From contig NC_092523.1 of assembly GCF_037038585.1 (NCBI RefSeq), positions 1,679,001 to 1,743,000 on the forward strand: a stretch of 64,000 nt of DNA, written 5' to 3'. This DNA comes from Patagioenas fasciata. Lineage: Eukaryota; Chordata; Aves; Columbiformes; Columbidae. The notes beneath the pieces are model-generated. The model searched no databases. It was not told the DNA's origin and saw only the letters and a list, made by a program, of their open reading frames with translations. Shown one piece after another: positions 35,287 to 48,686 of the stretch. Each line of letters starts with the position of its first letter. The stretch's first letter is position 1. Position numbers and translations under genes: made by a program.

Positions 35287-37632
35287 CCCCTCTTCCCTGA
35301 CATCCCCATCAGCACCTTGGCTATGTCCAGCCCCAGCAATGGGTCTTCCACCACTGTCCATCCCCTCTGTCCCTACACCCCTGCTCCTCACATCCCTTCG
35401 CTGCCACCAGCCCCGAAGAGTACCCAGGTTCATGCTGCGGAGCAGAGGGTCAGGATTCAGATCAACATTATAACAACTTTTGTGACCGGTGCAGCAGCAC
35501 AACACAGAGCAAAATAATGCAGCAAGCGCTGGCGCATCGCGGGGCTCTCTGCAGGCAGACTTGCTGGCACCATCATCTCCAGGAGGCTATGACCCCATAT
35601 TGTAAGCACTAGTCTGCAGAGAGCCCAATGTGACACCCTATACCCTTCTCTAGCAACAAATGAAATTGGGATCCCTTTGGTCCATTTTCTCTGCTGCTAT
35701 AAATCAGCACAGCTGCTGCTTTACTCTGGGTGGGGATCTGGCTTTCCTGTCCTCTTTACTTTCTCTGCACTGCTGGAACACCAAGTCCACCTCTATCGTA
35801 TTCATTTTCTCCTTACGTGGGTACTACCATGGTGGCACAACAGGGATGTATAACCTAGATGTCTCCAGCTGTGCATCATCAATAAGAAAAACAAATGTTT
35901 TAAAGATGCTTTTGAGGGAAAGGAGGAGATTTATGGCAGGGAGACGTATTCTTCCCAGGCATGAAAACTGCAGTGTCCTGACAGAGTGGCATTTTGCACA
36001 AGCAAGGAACTTTGGCCTGCTGTCTCCTATCTGACCCTTAGCAAACCTCAAAATTTGCTTGCACTTGCTTACAGGAGGCTGGTTACACCTATATCATTTA
36101 CTATGACTTGCAAATCTGATGTTGTTTGGTCTTTCTCTACCAATGCATAATAGATTTATGGCAGGGCGTAGCCACCCAGATGTCTTAATTCTTTTCCTTT
36201 GCCAAAGACACCCATAAAACCTACCTGTGTCCTGTATTTTTTAATACAAATGCAGGAAGAAAAAAAGAACCATAGCAATGAGGAGAACATTCCTGGCACA
36301 GTGAGCTGCTCTCTGCTCAGCCACAAATGCATTCAGGCCTGGATTATTTTCTTAAAAAATTGTTATTCAGTGCTCCAAAGTGAAGGCTGAAGCCACCTCT
36401 GAAGTCAATCAGCTGAATAGTGAGATGAGCTTAAGCGAAAGAACTATCATGATCGCTAGCCCCAAAGTACAAAAGCAACTCCACTAACGACTGTTCTGGG
36501 GCTCCTTTGAAAGATCTTCTAAAGATCTTGGTATTTGCAAGGTGAAGGGGGTGGAGGCTTCAACCTGCACAAAAGCAAAGGAATGTCTTTGCTTCTGCTG
36601 AGAGAAGCCCAAAGCCTGAAGACAAGCCCATTGCAGAAGGATCAGGTTGACCCTTTAGCCTGGACCACAGCTGCCCTGTGCAGCCGTTTTGCCTACGTGG
36701 TGATGCTCCGACTACCTGCAGCCGGTCCATGGTGTCCCTGCAGCTGAGGAACGATGTCCCACAGCAAACTCCTGTCCTGCATGGAGCTGCACTGGAGGAC
36801 AGCTTCCCTAGCTGCCTCTTTTGGCTGGACTCCTATAGAACATGCAAACATGAGCCCAATACACATACATTGTACAACACATGCCGAACACACACTTCCG
36901 CTGCATAACTCAGCACATGAGACTTCTTTCATGCATCACAGAGAGAAAACTTTAGTGCTTCGTTAACATCATCATTTAGGCTGTGGCCGACAATAGTGTG
37001 TGTTGTAGGAAGGGTTTGCCAGAAGCCAACGAATAAAGAAAATAATGAGGAAAAAAAACCTGCCTAGGAATGTCATCACCTTGAACCTCTTCACTTTCCT
37101 TGTTTCCTCTGAGGTCAGCTGTTGCATCAGATTTTTATCTCATGTCTCCTAATTCTTTCTATCTAATGCATCTGAGGGTGGGTCTCGTCCTCACTCCACC
37201 GTCCTAAAAGCTGACGAGTTCACGGACTCAGCATTTCCTCGAGGCAATGAGGTCTGCAGGCCCAAGGTCAAAGGCACGTTCGTACACGTTGCCCAGGTTA
37301 TGCTAAAACATCACACACGCAGCAAAGCCCAGCTCCCAGAGGTTCAGCAGTACCCCGATTGAGCTGCCGCTGTCACCTCCAGTTCCTATGAGCCTTTTCA
37401 GCTACTCTGAGGTCTCTAATTACTTTGGGTACCTAGCCTCCCAGACCATAAAACTGTCCCAAACTGCATTTCTGCCTGACCAGGCTGCTCCTGCAGCTGG
37501 AGGAGATGACCTAGAAGCCCCGTTGCCCCTAGTGCTGCATCCTCCAGCAGTAGAGTTGGGTCTGATGGGCAAGAGGACCTTGAAAGATAAGGAGGTCACT
37601 TGCAGGCAGATATCTGACCTCCAAGTAGGATG
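35287..37632. other. Unassigned sequence
   Basis: No gene recognised. A 13-bp perfect inverted repeat (GGGCTCTCTGCAG at 35542-35554 and its complement at 35614-35626) has a 59-bp spacer. Confidence 0.4.
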
Positions 37633-37962
37633 CAATCACAGAATGGTTGGGATTGAAGGGACCTCTGGAGATCACCCAGTCCAAATCGACTGCTAAAGGA
37701 GGTTCACCCAAAGCAGATCACACAGGGTCATGGTCCAAGAAGGTTTTGAATGTCTCCAGAGAAGAAGACTCCACAACCTCTCTGGGCAGCCTGGGCCAGG
37801 GCTCTGGCACCCTCACAGTAAAGAAGTTTCTCCACATATTCAGATGGAACCTCCTGTGTTTCAGTCTGTGCTCATTGCCTCTCATCCTGTTTTTGGACAC
37901 CACTGAACAGAGTCTGGTCCATTCTCTTGACACCCACCCTGGAGATATTTATAAGCATCGCT
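37633..37962 (-). mobile_element. CR1 LINE 3' end (GATCTCCAGAGGTCC subfamily)
   Basis: On the plus strand: AATCACAGAATGGTTGGGAT, GACCTCTGGAGATCACCCAG, AATGTCTCCAGAGAAGAAGA, CACAACCTCTCTGGGCAGCC, CTCACAGTAAAGAAGTTTCT, GTGCTCATTGCCTCTCATCC, then a degenerate 5' part to about 37962. This is the same subfamily as the insert at 17525-17774. Confidence 0.92.
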
Positions 37963-40900
37963 CCATCCCAGTTTGGACAAAGCCTGGTGTGAGTAGAGCT
38001 GAACTCCACTAGTCTTGCACATGAAGAGCCAGCACACCCACAGTACAGAACACAAACTAAGAAGTCCTGAAGCCATAGCAGTCTTGGTGCAGAACCAACC
38101 TAGCATTTTCCAGAGCCTGTTCTGTGTTACAGAGTGGTTTTCTCTGCCTTCCCAGCCATTCTCAAAGCCCTGGTAGCCCCAGTTCAGCTGCAAAGACCCT
38201 GCTCACAGAGCTGTGCTTTGCAGTGCACACCAGAGTTAGGGCAGCATGGATTTTGCCCCTCAATTCCTACCTCATTTTCTCCCTTTGAGGAATGATGCTC
38301 ACCATCTGAGCAGCTAATCAGCACTTGTTTTTGTCCAGCAAAATCCATCTCTCCCTCATGCTGCTCACAGACTAATTAGAGATACTAATAGAGCAGGGGA
38401 CAGGAGCACCAAAGCCAAATGTTGGTCACATGGAGGCACTTCTGCAAATCCTGGTCTGAGAAACACCAGCCATTTCTCTCTCCACCTTGTCACTCTCTTC
38501 CCTGCTCCATCTCCACCATCCTTGTACCAGCACCAGCGGGGATTCCCATTCACTTTTTAACCTCAGATTAGTTCCTGTCTCCCAGTTCCAGGAACAAGTT
38601 GTTGATTCTTGGTTCTTCCCCACTGAAAGTCTGGAGGAGAGAAGGTAAACTACATGACCTCTCTTGCAGCCTAGCCCAGTTTCATACACAAATGTCTGAG
38701 ACACGAGTGAGTCAGACCCACTTAAATTTAAATTCAGAAGGCTCATGGAAAAGCAATGAACATTTGACCAAAAAAAATCATTACATCTGAATCAAATGTC
38801 AGTTTGATTTTGAGGTGGTTTTGGATTCTTTGTTTGTTTGTTTTTTAAACAAAGCAGACCTTTTGCTGTGTGGTACAGGGACCCTTCAGAACTAGAGTAT
38901 GATGTTTCATGAACAGTAACATAGCTCAACAAGTCCTTTCTTACCCATCCTACAAGACCTATCAAAGTCTACATCACAAGAGAATAGTGGACTGTGCATA
39001 TGGAGGTAAAACCCTATTAATCCTGTTCTGGTGTTTTCGTGGAATAATAATCCGGATGGGCAGATTATCTGCACTTCCATGGACAGGATCTAGAAAAAAA
39101 TCAGAGTGGAGAAGACCCTGGTGAACCTGCCTCAAGTTTTGCACAGAGCCAGCATGACCTGAGACAGCATTTACTCCACATGGAGTGGAAATATAAGCTC
39201 ATGCAAGTATCAGATCCTCCTAACACTAACTCAAGACTTCTAGAGATCTTGCTTGAGACACAACTGCAGGGAAAATACCCCTCACCACTTCCACCCTCTT
39301 TCTCAAAGGAGTGCTTAGTATTAGTTATTTATGCCAGCCAGGCAAAGCACAGGGCTTGCCAAGCCATTAACCTGCAGGGGAGTTTTGCCCACAACACACT
39401 CATGATCCAGCTGCAAGAAGGGAAAAGGAAAGATTCCCACCTTACTCAAATAACTCACCTGCTTCTGTAATTCTGCACAGCAGACGGATCTAGTCAAGCT
39501 TCAAATGTGACACTGGAAACCTGCACACACATGCAGGTTCATGAGCTACAGCTCTGAGACTCATTACCCTATTGTGTTTGTGTTTACTCTTCAGCTAAAA
39601 CTCATCATCCTACAAAATTCAGGATGCTCTTATGAAAAACCCTACATCGTGAATAATCTGCGTGCCTTGCCCTTCACTGGACCCCACAGTAGGTGTTCCC
39701 TTTTGTTCCCATGGGATTCCACTCAGAAGTTTCCTACCACCTGCAACCACATGATTTCACATGGCCCTCAGCCAAACTCAGGGATAGTTTCAGTTGCACA
39801 TCAATAAGTAGGCGAGAAGAGAATCTGACAAAGCCAAAGGGCCCGTGCCTCAGATGTAGCACCACCAAAGTCACCCTCCACGTCACAAAGGGAAAACAAG
39901 ATGGAAAATCCTACCACTGGTTCAGGAACCACAGAGGGAAGCTCTTGACAAAGCATGAAGTGAGTCAAGGAACCTTCAACTTAACCAGTGGGATAATTGC
40001 CCCTGTCTTGAGTATCTGTTGGAAAGTATCCCATGTACATGGCTGTGTTGTGGCCCAATTCAGTCTAAGCATGAGCCACTGTCCCCTTCCCTGCCACGAC
40101 TGCACATTGCCCAGCAGCCAGGCGAACTCCAGGTCCTCTTCTGAATGGTTAGTGCTAGAACACAACCTTCTTTGAAACTAAGGAAAGATGGTGCAAGTGT
40201 CACTCCAAAAGCATAGTAGATTAGACTCCAGGTAGATGCAAAGATACCTAATTCAGCAGCTGGCTAAGGTGAGTTTCATGCAACCAAGATCAACTCCCAC
40301 ACTTAAGAATTAAGCTAACCACTGCGCTTTCAGGCCAGTGGACCACAATGGTCCATGGCTAGTCCGTCTACCTTCACTCCGTGGCTTCATTGATGAGATG
40401 GAGCATGATCCAGGAAAAAGTGTACGCAAGGAGAACATCGTATGGACAAGCTCAGAACCAGCAATCCCTTTGTGCATTTGTCCAGTTCTTGGCAACAAAC
40501 AGCTTAAGGATTCCTGATGGGAAGTTTGCAGAGGGACCAGTGTCTAAGAGCTCCAGTGGACCTCTCCATTCAGCTGTCCTGCATCTGGTGGCTGCAGGGA
40601 TCGTACGCTTGTTTGGTGTCAGACACTAGACTAAAATAGACTGCAAGTCTGGGCTAAACTGGGAACTTCTACATCCCAGACAAGTAAGGAAGCAGCAGCC
40701 AACAATGCTGACATCACGATGTACAGTGTGGGGGCTGAAACGGGTAAAAGGAGGGAAAAGTACCAAGAAGCATGGCAGAGGAAAACAAAAAGGTTTTCCA
40801 TCTCCTATTTAGGTGAATAACCAGAGTATGCCAAAAAAAAGACAGGCCACTGAGTTTGTAATCTGCTTTTCTGCATTTTAACCCCTTCAAAGTACCGTGG

Positions 40901-43804
40901 GGATGTCAGATTTGCTACAAAAGGATCTCATAAAACTAGTCACATATAGTAAAACTCAGTCCTGCAGACCAGTACAGGTCTGGGCCCTAACTGGTAGCTT
41001 GGGAAACTGATTCTTCAACTCTGTGCCAAAAGAATATAAAAAAAAATCCCCACCTCTTTGATTTTTAAGGTTAAAAAAAAATCAGTAAACCGAAGTAATT
41101 TCATAGAGGTAACAGCACTCAAATTGGAGCAATTTTTTGTTACATTTTGTGTAATTTATCTCTTACAACATATCAAAAGAGTGTTTAAACTAAAAACGTC
41201 ATTGTAAAATTAAACAGGAAAAAGTGTATTTGGTAAAGGCAACAAGAAATGTTCAATTTGTTTTATTTTCCAGACTAAGCCGTTTCAAATTTTCAACCCA
41301 TAGTGACAAGCATTTTTGAACCAAGTTGGTATTCAGGATAAAGCCATATTTAGCCAAAAACGTATTTTGCCAAAAATACTTAACTCAGTTCTCCACTGCC
41401 CTAGATTTCAGGGTCTTGGTTCAAAAGCAAGGGGCAGACCAGGTTTTGCTTTAAGGCTCAGGGTAAATAACACTCAAGTCTCTCAAAGGTGTTCCCATGA
41501 GCCTTTAAGCAGCTGAGGTGTCAGTTTTTTCTTCTCATTTGGGACATTTCAGACCTGGAAAAACTTGTTCCAAGTGAAAAACAAAAAGTGTGTATTTGTT
41601 GCCAGGAATACATGAGCATCGCAACCCACCCAAGGATTTCACAGAGGGGTTTCAGACCCCGGATTCACCTGCAAGCCCATTTTAAGTCTCTAATGAGGAG
41701 TTATTTTGATTTGCCTTCATGCAGAGTTATATATCTCACTGCCAATACTGGGATCCTCCATTTTATACCTATTGTGGGTCTCATCTTCCTGATGGTGGAA
41801 ATGAGCACATCAAGAGAAACAAAGGACTGGAGTTGACATCTGTCACCTTCTCTGCAGAGGAAAGTTTTGCCCCAGGTAAAGATGTTCAGATTGGGCTGGG
41901 CTGCGTGTTTTCCAGTGGGTTCCAGTCCCTATCAGCTTCACCCATTTAGTAGGCTGGTGTTAAACAAGTTCAGAGGCAGGTGTGGCCCCTGTCAGGAATT
42001 TCTTTGGCTGTGGGAAACTTGCACTGAGAAACAGTTTTCGTGGTGCTTGTCGGGGCATGTAGGAAGCCTGTCCCCAATGTCCCATGGAAGCCGTGGTGGT
42101 AGATACAACATTGCCTAATACAGAACAGCACCCAGAGAGAACCAGGTGGTACCCAAAGAAAGCTCTGATACTACAGAAGACCAGCCAATGGGTTGGTATA
42201 AGTTAGAAGACTCATTAGCAAGGAGATGATAGGAGATTCTTACATGGTACAGACTGCAACCATGGGAGACTCAAGATCTTCACATTTCAGAGTCTTCCAT
42301 GCTTTTTTTTCTTACGGGTGGGACTGTCCAGCAGAGCCACTCTTCCAGGGAAAACCCCTGCCAATCCCCTCAACTTCATAGTGGTAGAAGAACCCAAGAA
42401 CTCAACCTTGCCAGAATCGCAACATCCTCCTTCATACATACATGCTATACCATCCAGGTGCCAAACATAAGAAAACCTCTGTCTGGACTGTCTTTCCCCA
42501 GCACCAGTGTAGGGCTCAGGAAACCTGAACAGCTTTGGTTGCCTTAATCCAAAGGGTTCTGCCTCTAGATATCCATATCGCGATATCCAACCCATTCTTC
42601 ACAAACATATACAGACTCCTCCATCCTTCAGTCTGAAATGGCTGGATACTGTAAAGCCTGAGTCACTTCCCACCTGTGAAAAGGAGTCCATAATCCAGCC
42701 TTTGTCTGCTCCATCTCCCTATGGATTACAAACACCTCAGGCCAAGGAGTGTGTGTACAGCGCCAAGAACAATGTGGCCATGGTCTTTGATGGAACCTCC
42801 AAGTACTTCTGAAATACAGATCAAATGTTTAATGACATCCTTTCAGTGCTTGAACAGCTGTGCTGATGCCATCCAAGGCAACTGTCCCCAAATCATCTTG
42901 TCCATGCACCATGGGTAGCCGTCCTCCTCCTCAAAACCCGTGCTGCACGCTGACTGCTGTTGCAGACAAGGCTGGTGTGGTGAGGAGTATAATTTGTTCA
43001 AGGTAAAGCATTAGACTCCATAGGCATTTATTTCTGTTTGCTGAAGTGTGAGACAAATTACCCTTTAAACCTAAATACACCAGGAAGCGCTCAGACAGGA
43101 GCAATCAGCTGATGGCCAAGTGTCCGTCTGGTGTAAAAAGTACAAATAGCCATGAATCTACAGCATAATATTCACCAAGTACAGAAGAAATCAAGGTGAT
43201 TTCCACAGCCTCATTGCCTACATGCATCACATGAGGACCTGGCACCCCTTTTCTGCTTCTTATGCTTATGAGATCGCCAAACTAGTTCCTCAGCAATTAT
43301 TAGTGCTCCTTGGTTATGCATAGCTGCTGCTTTGATGTCCTCAATTCTCTGCACTCAGCACCAATGTCCCGATCAGAGGTGTAGCAGAATAATGCTTGGA
43401 GGTGGGTTTCTCACCTGAGGTTTTGCAATTAGCTTTCTTTTGCAGTTTAAGCTCTTTTGTGTTCTCCACTAAGCCTGATTAGCATCTACAGCCACTTTGC
43501 TGTACACTGCTCCTCCCCTAGGCTCAAAGGTGGTTCTTTTTCTGTATGTGAAATTATAGGTGTTTAACATGCAACCTGAAAGATTTTTCTAACCATGTCT
43601 CAGCACTCCTTCCCCCTGCTGAGCAGAGGTGATGCCATGGTAGGTAACCTCCCTCTGCTACCAGAACAAGCTCCATGGCCTGCCCTTGACCATTTAGAGC
43701 TACAATAGGCCCTTTAGAGCTAGAATCACTGCTAGATCACCATGCTCAGAAACTAGTCAGGTCCACTTTCTCTGAAATACCTGTTATTATAGATTTTTCC
43801 TCCT
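37963..43804. other. Nearly six kilobases of unassigned sequence
   Basis: No gene, RNA or named repeat that I can support. Frames up to 160 codons (39693-40175) have no recognisable domain and are overlapped by other frames. A/T-rich around 40.8-41.3 kb. Confidence 0.4.
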
Positions 43805-44105
43805 CATAGAATCATTTTGGCTGGAAGAGACCCTCAACATCATTGAGCCCCACAGTTATCCTAACAATGGCACTAAATAATGTCCCTAAGAACCTCATCT
43901 ACACATCTTTCAGGCCTCTCCAGGGATGGTGGCTCAAGTGTTTCCTCAGACAACCAGTTCCAGTGTTGGACAGCCCCTGCCATGAATAATTTTTTCCTAA
44001 TATCCAATCTAACCTCCCCCCCGGTGCAACTTGAGACCATTTCCTCTCGTCCTGTCACTGGCTACTTAGGACGAGAGACCAATACCCTCCGTGCTACAAC
44101 GTCAT
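43805..44105 (-). mobile_element. CR1 LINE 3' end (GATCTTAAAGG-type subfamily)
   Basis: On the plus strand: CATAGAATCATTTTGGCTGG, AAGAGACCCTCAACATCATT, TCCCTAAGAACCTCATCTAC, CAGGGATGGTGGCTCAAGTG, TTTCCTAATATCCAATCTAA, GGTGCAACTTGAGACC. A typical minus-strand CR1 end of about 300 bp. Confidence 0.92.
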
Positions 44106-44322
44106 GTTCTAGCTATTTGCAGTGACACAAGGACACTGCTCCATATGGAATTCAGAGTAGAGATTTCAAAAAGCCAAGTTCTCTACTTTTGGAGGAAAGA
44201 CTGTTTTTTTGCCTAAGACAGGCAGAAGCCACCTCATGTGCAAACAACAAGTGTGTAGTTACCCCACCCTACTCTTCTAAAACCACGTGCTATTTCAAAG
44301 ACTTCACGAGAGCCAGACAGCT

Positions 44323-44365
44323 AAAAATAATAACAACAACAACAATAACAACAATAATAATAAAA
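44323..44365. repeat. (AAC)n/(AAT)n microsatellite
   Basis: AATAATAACAACAACAACAA followed by more AAC and AAT units. The plus-strand translation is a run of N/T/I residues that is repeat-derived. Lies 60 bp before a CR1 copy. Confidence 0.9.
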
Positions 44366-44424
44366 ATGCATTGTTGCAAGAAAAAGCGTCCCACCGCTGT
44401 CCATGGTACCACCGTGAACCGGAC

Positions 44425-44590
44425 AGGCTGCCCAGCGAGGTGGTGGATGAACCATCCCTGGAGACATCCCAGGCCAGGCTGGACGGGGCTCTGAGCAACC
44501 TGTGCTGGTGAAGATGTCCCTGCTCATGGCAGGGGTGGCACGGGGGGAGCTGGGAAGGTCCCAAACCATCCTATTATATGATTCTATTAT
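44425..44590 (+). mobile_element. CR1 LINE 3' end (young subfamily)
   Basis: GGCTGCCCAGCGAGGTGGTG, GAACCATCCCTGGAGACATC, GTGCTGGTGAAGATGTCCCT, GGGGGAGCTGGGAAGGTCC, with an ATGATTCTATTAT end. Lies between two minus-strand CR1 ends of another subfamily. Confidence 0.93.
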
Positions 44591-44788
44591 AATCTCTCAA
44601 CAGAATTTACTCGGTGAGCCTTAAAAGGCAAACACATTTGTGAAACAATCCAAAGCATAAAATGCATCACAAACAGCGGTGTTTTATGAACAAAAGCAAG
44701 TCAGATTTACTGGAAAAGCCTGACAAAGTTACTGTTCCCACCTGATGACCATACTCCCCCTGCACGGACAGGTTGAGCGGCTTTTGAA

Positions 44789-45065
44789 ATAGAATCATAG
44801 AGTCATTTATGTTGGAAAATACTTTTAAGATTACAGAGTCCAACCATTAACCTAACACTACCAAGTCCACCACTAGACCATGTCCCTAAGTGCCACATCT
44901 ACGCATCTTTTAAATACCTCCAGGGCTGGTGACTCGACCACTTCCCTGGGAAGCCTGCTCCAGTGTTTGACAACCCTTTCAGTGAAGAAATTATTCCTAA
45001 TATCCAGCTTAAACCTCCCCTGGTCTAACTTGAGGCTGTTTCCTCTTAATCTATCACTGAATCTC
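44789..45065 (-). mobile_element. CR1 LINE 3' end (GATCTTAAAGG-type subfamily)
   Basis: On the plus strand: ATAGAATCATAGAGTCATTT, ATGTTGGAAAATACTTTTAA, TCCAACCATTAACCTAACAC, GACCATGTCCCTAAGTGCCA, CAGTGAAGAAATTATTCCTA, CTAACTTGAGGCTGTTTCCT. Same subfamily as the copy at 43805. Confidence 0.93.
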
Positions 45066-46195
45066 TGCAGAATTTTCGAAGGTAGAAACTAGTATAGATT
45101 TGAACTGAGACTGAACATCATGCCATAAAATACAGAGGCTTATAAGCACGTCAGCTGTCCATGAAGCAAGGGACAGCTGAGGGTAGCAGTCCCCAAAGAC
45201 GGTGTCTCCTGTCCCTCCGGGAACTGTTGTCAGAGATCAGGACTCACCAGTTCTGCCTGTCCCAGCTGAGCAAGGCTAGGATTCCCCCGCCACAAAGGAG
45301 CAGACCTAAGGGAGACATCCAAAGGACAAGAAGAGGGAAGAACAGTAAAACAGATGATCTGAAGACACCTGCAATTCTTCCTCACTTCCATGCGCTTCCT
45401 ATTTAGGACATGATGGAGGAGACTTAGCAAGAAAATGAAGGCTCCTGAGGAACCTCTATCCCCACACCAGCCCTAAGCAACATGGGACATGCTCCCGTTT
45501 CACATGGGTCATTCTCTGCCCTTCGTTCCCATGGCCTTCCTCCTTTTCATACAGAACAGAGCAGCACCTACCCTGCTTCACTGTGAGCTTCAGGTATCAT
45601 TTTCTGACATGTCATCTGAACCAATTCCTCTCATTTTCAGCAAATTCCATTTGCTCTTCCCCTCCCAGAATGATCTGCACACCTGTGTAACGCAGGAAGC
45701 AAAAAGTAGGAGGTATCTCACAGTGTCTCATTCACTGGTTTCCTTAGCTGTGGAAAAACTCTTCCTAATGCTGTCTGACAGATGAAGAAAGATTAAGCTC
45801 CATTCCATCCAGGATAATGAATGCTTAGCTAAAAGTCATCCTAAATAATTAAATGAGATCTCTGATGACATGCATTTGTATCTGCAGACTACTACCAAAA
45901 GGTTTAGTGCAATTTCAAAATGCATCGTCAAGAATCAGTTACTTCCTTTCCAAAAGTAAGAATGAAAAATATAGCTTTATAAATTACATGAGGATTTGTG
46001 AAGATTGGCATTTTCAACAAACAGAAGTTCACTGAAGACTTCCTTAGTAACGGTCAAATCTCCATAGAACTACATGTTGAGTAAACATGCATAGCAGGAG
46101 GAACCTATGGAAGTGCTGCTTGCGATTCATATCAGATAACATGAGAAGGATGATTTATCCTTCTGAGAGGACTGATCCTTCTGAGAAGCTGACAA
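45066..46195. other. Unassigned sequence
   Basis: No gene recognised. A short piece at about 45735-45782 (GGAAAAACTCTTCCTAATG) faintly resembles an old minus-strand CR1 but is too short to call. Confidence 0.4.
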
Positions 46196-46541
46196 AGTTA
46201 TAGCAGCCTTCCAATACTTAAAGATAGCCTACAGGAAAGATGGAGAGGGCCTCTTTATCAGTAAGTGTAGTGACAGGATGAGGGACAATGGTTTCAAACT
46301 GAAAGAGGGTAGATTTAAATTAGATATTAGGAAGAATTTATTTACCGTGAGGGTGCTGAGGCACTGGAACCTCTTGTCCAGAGAAGCTGTGGATGCCCCA
46401 TCCCTGGAAGTGTTCAAGTCCAGGTTGGACAGGGTTTGGAGAAACCTGTTCTGGTGGAAAGTGTCCCTGCTCATGGCATTGGAGTTGGAACTGGATGTCT
46501 TCAAGGTCCCTTCCAACCCAAACCATTCTATGATTCTACGA
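46196..46541 (+). mobile_element. CR1 LINE 3' end (older subfamily)
   Basis: About 345 bp: AGTTATAGCAGCCTTCCAAT, AGGAAAGATGGAGAGGGCCT, AGGATGAGGGACAATGGTTT, TAAATTAGATATTAGGAAGA, AGCTGTGGATGCCCCATCCC, GTTCTGGTGGAAAGTGTCCC, CTTCAAGGTCCCTTCCAACC, ATTCTATGATTCTAC. More complete and of a different subfamily from the GAGCTGGTGAAGATGTCC group. Confidence 0.94.
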
Positions 46542-48231
46542 TCTCACTCCACAGGTACGAAACATGCTCTGGTCATACAGCAAGTCCATGGAGAGCTGGA
46601 CACATACCCCAGATCTCCTGGGTCCCCAACTGGATGGAATTAGCCTAAAATCTTCCCATCTTTATTCTTGTCACAGTCAGCCCAATCGTCTTCTCTGAGC
46701 AGTTCCCAGTCAGCTGCAAACTGGTCCAACAATCAGATTCAATGCATTTCTAAATGTTTCTGGAGAGAATAGCCATAGCTCTCTGAAGCTCCCTTCCCAT
46801 GGCCAGTTTCAGACACAATGTCCACCGCCCTTCTAGGGCACAGTTTGTCCCCCAGTGCCTCCAGGAACCAAACCACAACTCTCCTAAAGCTGACATTGTT
46901 CAGGCACATTTCCCAAAGAGCCCACCTGACTGTGGAGCTTGGGATTTCCTAACTGTATTCCCCAGGGATGAAGGGATGGGAAAGCAAAGATGTTTCTTTC
47001 CACAGTCTCTTTAGTCATGGCTGTTTCTAAGGTTACAGGAAAACAGAAAGCCACTGAAAACCACACCACCACATCCTGACCCAGAGATGGTTTTCAGTGA
47101 TTAGGATGGACAGCTTTTCTTGGTCTGACTTCCTTGTGATTTTGCAATGTGCTCCCTTGTTTTTATGTAGTGCCTCGTTTAAAAGAAAACCAAACAAAAT
47201 ACACCCAACACCTCCCTACCATGGTTCACCTAACTTAGGGCATTTACATTTGAAGGTGTTTCATAGGAAACCATTGCCCTGTGTGCAGTCATTGAAGGGC
47301 AAAGACTTGACTCCTATTCCCTGGAAATGCCTTGTTTTTTGATACTGAATACAAAGGTGCATCCATTTCTCAAGCATGGACATGTCAGTCCCACCCATGC
47401 ACCATCACAGGTTCTCCAAAATTGCCTGACCCTGTCCTTCCAAGTGGCTACCAGCATGAACAAGATTCCCAAAATCCTAATTAATTCAGTTCAGCCCCAC
47501 TGCATTCTTTGTGTTTGTCTCAAAATGAATTTACAGAACCCAGGTAACACAATGTCTGCGATCCCCGGTCACTGAGCCAGACGTCGCTGTGTTAAGTTCT
47601 GTACAAACACAGCAGATATTAGCACGGCTAATTTTCCGCAATTAAGTTTTTAACAGAAGATTCACAGCAAAACACGAGACAATACTGTCTCAAAATCTGC
47701 AAGCTATGATCATGAGCCAGAAATTTTGGGAAAATAATGCTTTTTGTAGTACTGTCAGGGTACAGAAAGCTCAGGTCGCAACACACGTTACAAAATCAGA
47801 CACCACTATTCCTTATGTAACCTCTTCAGATGAAGTGAAAGTGGAGGAGAAAATCCTAATTTTTCTTGTCTTTACATTTAGTTTCAGATTTGTAAAGGAT
47901 ATTTTTTTTTACTCGAAAATAGAAAAATAAACACATGGTCACTTCTACACTTGACAGAGAAACAATAATGGAGGAACAATTATTTTTCAAGTTTCTGCAT
48001 TGTTTCCTTTTTTAATTATTATTATTTTTTTTATTTTTATTGGTCCTTCTGCTATCTGCTAAATCAATAATAACTTACAGTACTTCATTGGCTCTTTGCA
48101 TTTACGTGCTCAGAAAACATCCCAGTGCAGCTTCTCCTATGCCAGGGTCACCTCACCTAACCCTGCAAAGGAAAAGGACTTTCGCAGAAGTGGGAGTTGT
48201 GAGGTTTGCTGGGCTCTCCTCTCTGCCACTG
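46542..48231. other. Unassigned sequence
   Basis: No gene or repeat recognised. AT-rich around 47.9-48.05 kb. Confidence 0.4.
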
Positions 48232-48290
48232 AGAATCTCAGAATCATTTAGGTTGGAAAAGACCTTTAGAGATCATTGAGTCCAACCATA
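48232..48290 (-). mobile_element. CR1 LINE 3' tail fragment
   Basis: Only about 60 bp: AGAATCTCAGAATCATTTAG, GTTGGAAAAGACCTTTAGAG, ATCATTGAGTCCAACCATA. Minus-strand CR1 terminus with strong 5' truncation. Confidence 0.88.
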
Positions 48291-48519
48291 GAGAGCTTGT
48301 GTACAGACACCAGCCCAAGTTAGGGCATGAGTTAATTCCAACTTAGTCAACCCCGTCCAACAGGCTATGGGAAGCCTTTGCTTTAAACCCACTAAGCCAA
48401 AGTAAGCTTAAATTGACATGAATTGGCTAAAGTGAAAACAAGAAAAGCCACTCTGAAAATGAGGTAAGTGTCCACAGTGTGTTTTCCACCTGTTTTACTG
48501 AATTGGCACATGTTTCTCA

Positions 48520-48686
48520 CGTAGACAAGACCTTATTTACTTGACCCTGGGCAAATCCCACAACCTCTTTCTGCTTTATGTTTCCCACTTTGTAAAATGA
48601 GGGTAACGCTGTACCCGCTTTTGTGAAGTGCTCGGAGATTTATGGAGGAGGAGCGCTACGTTAAACTGAATAAGTAGGAATTATTT
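48520..48686 (+). mobile_element. MIR-like ancient SINE relic
   Basis: TTGACCCTGGGCAAATCCCA, CAACCTCTTTCTGC, TGTAAAATGAGGGTAACG and then TTTGTGAAGTGCTCGGAGAT follow the MIR/CORE-SINE core and its 3' tail in order. The tail of this kind (GTGAAGTGCTTTGAGATCTATGG) occurs in old amniote SINEs. Diverged and non-autonomous. Confidence 0.65.

Noticed and set aside
35542..35626. 13-bp inverted repeat as terminal repeats of a small DNA transposon
   Set aside because: The 85-bp unit has no convincing target duplication and no other copy in the window.
40270..40345. tRNA-like stretch on the minus strand (CGCAGTGGTTAGCTT)
   Set aside because: Only an A-box-like match. There is no B box, acceptor stem or T arm.
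34238..44590. Similar peptides (around RLDGALSNL) from frames at several sites, suggesting a gene family
   Set aside because: They are translations of the same CR1 3' region on the plus strand, which is noncoding LINE sequence.
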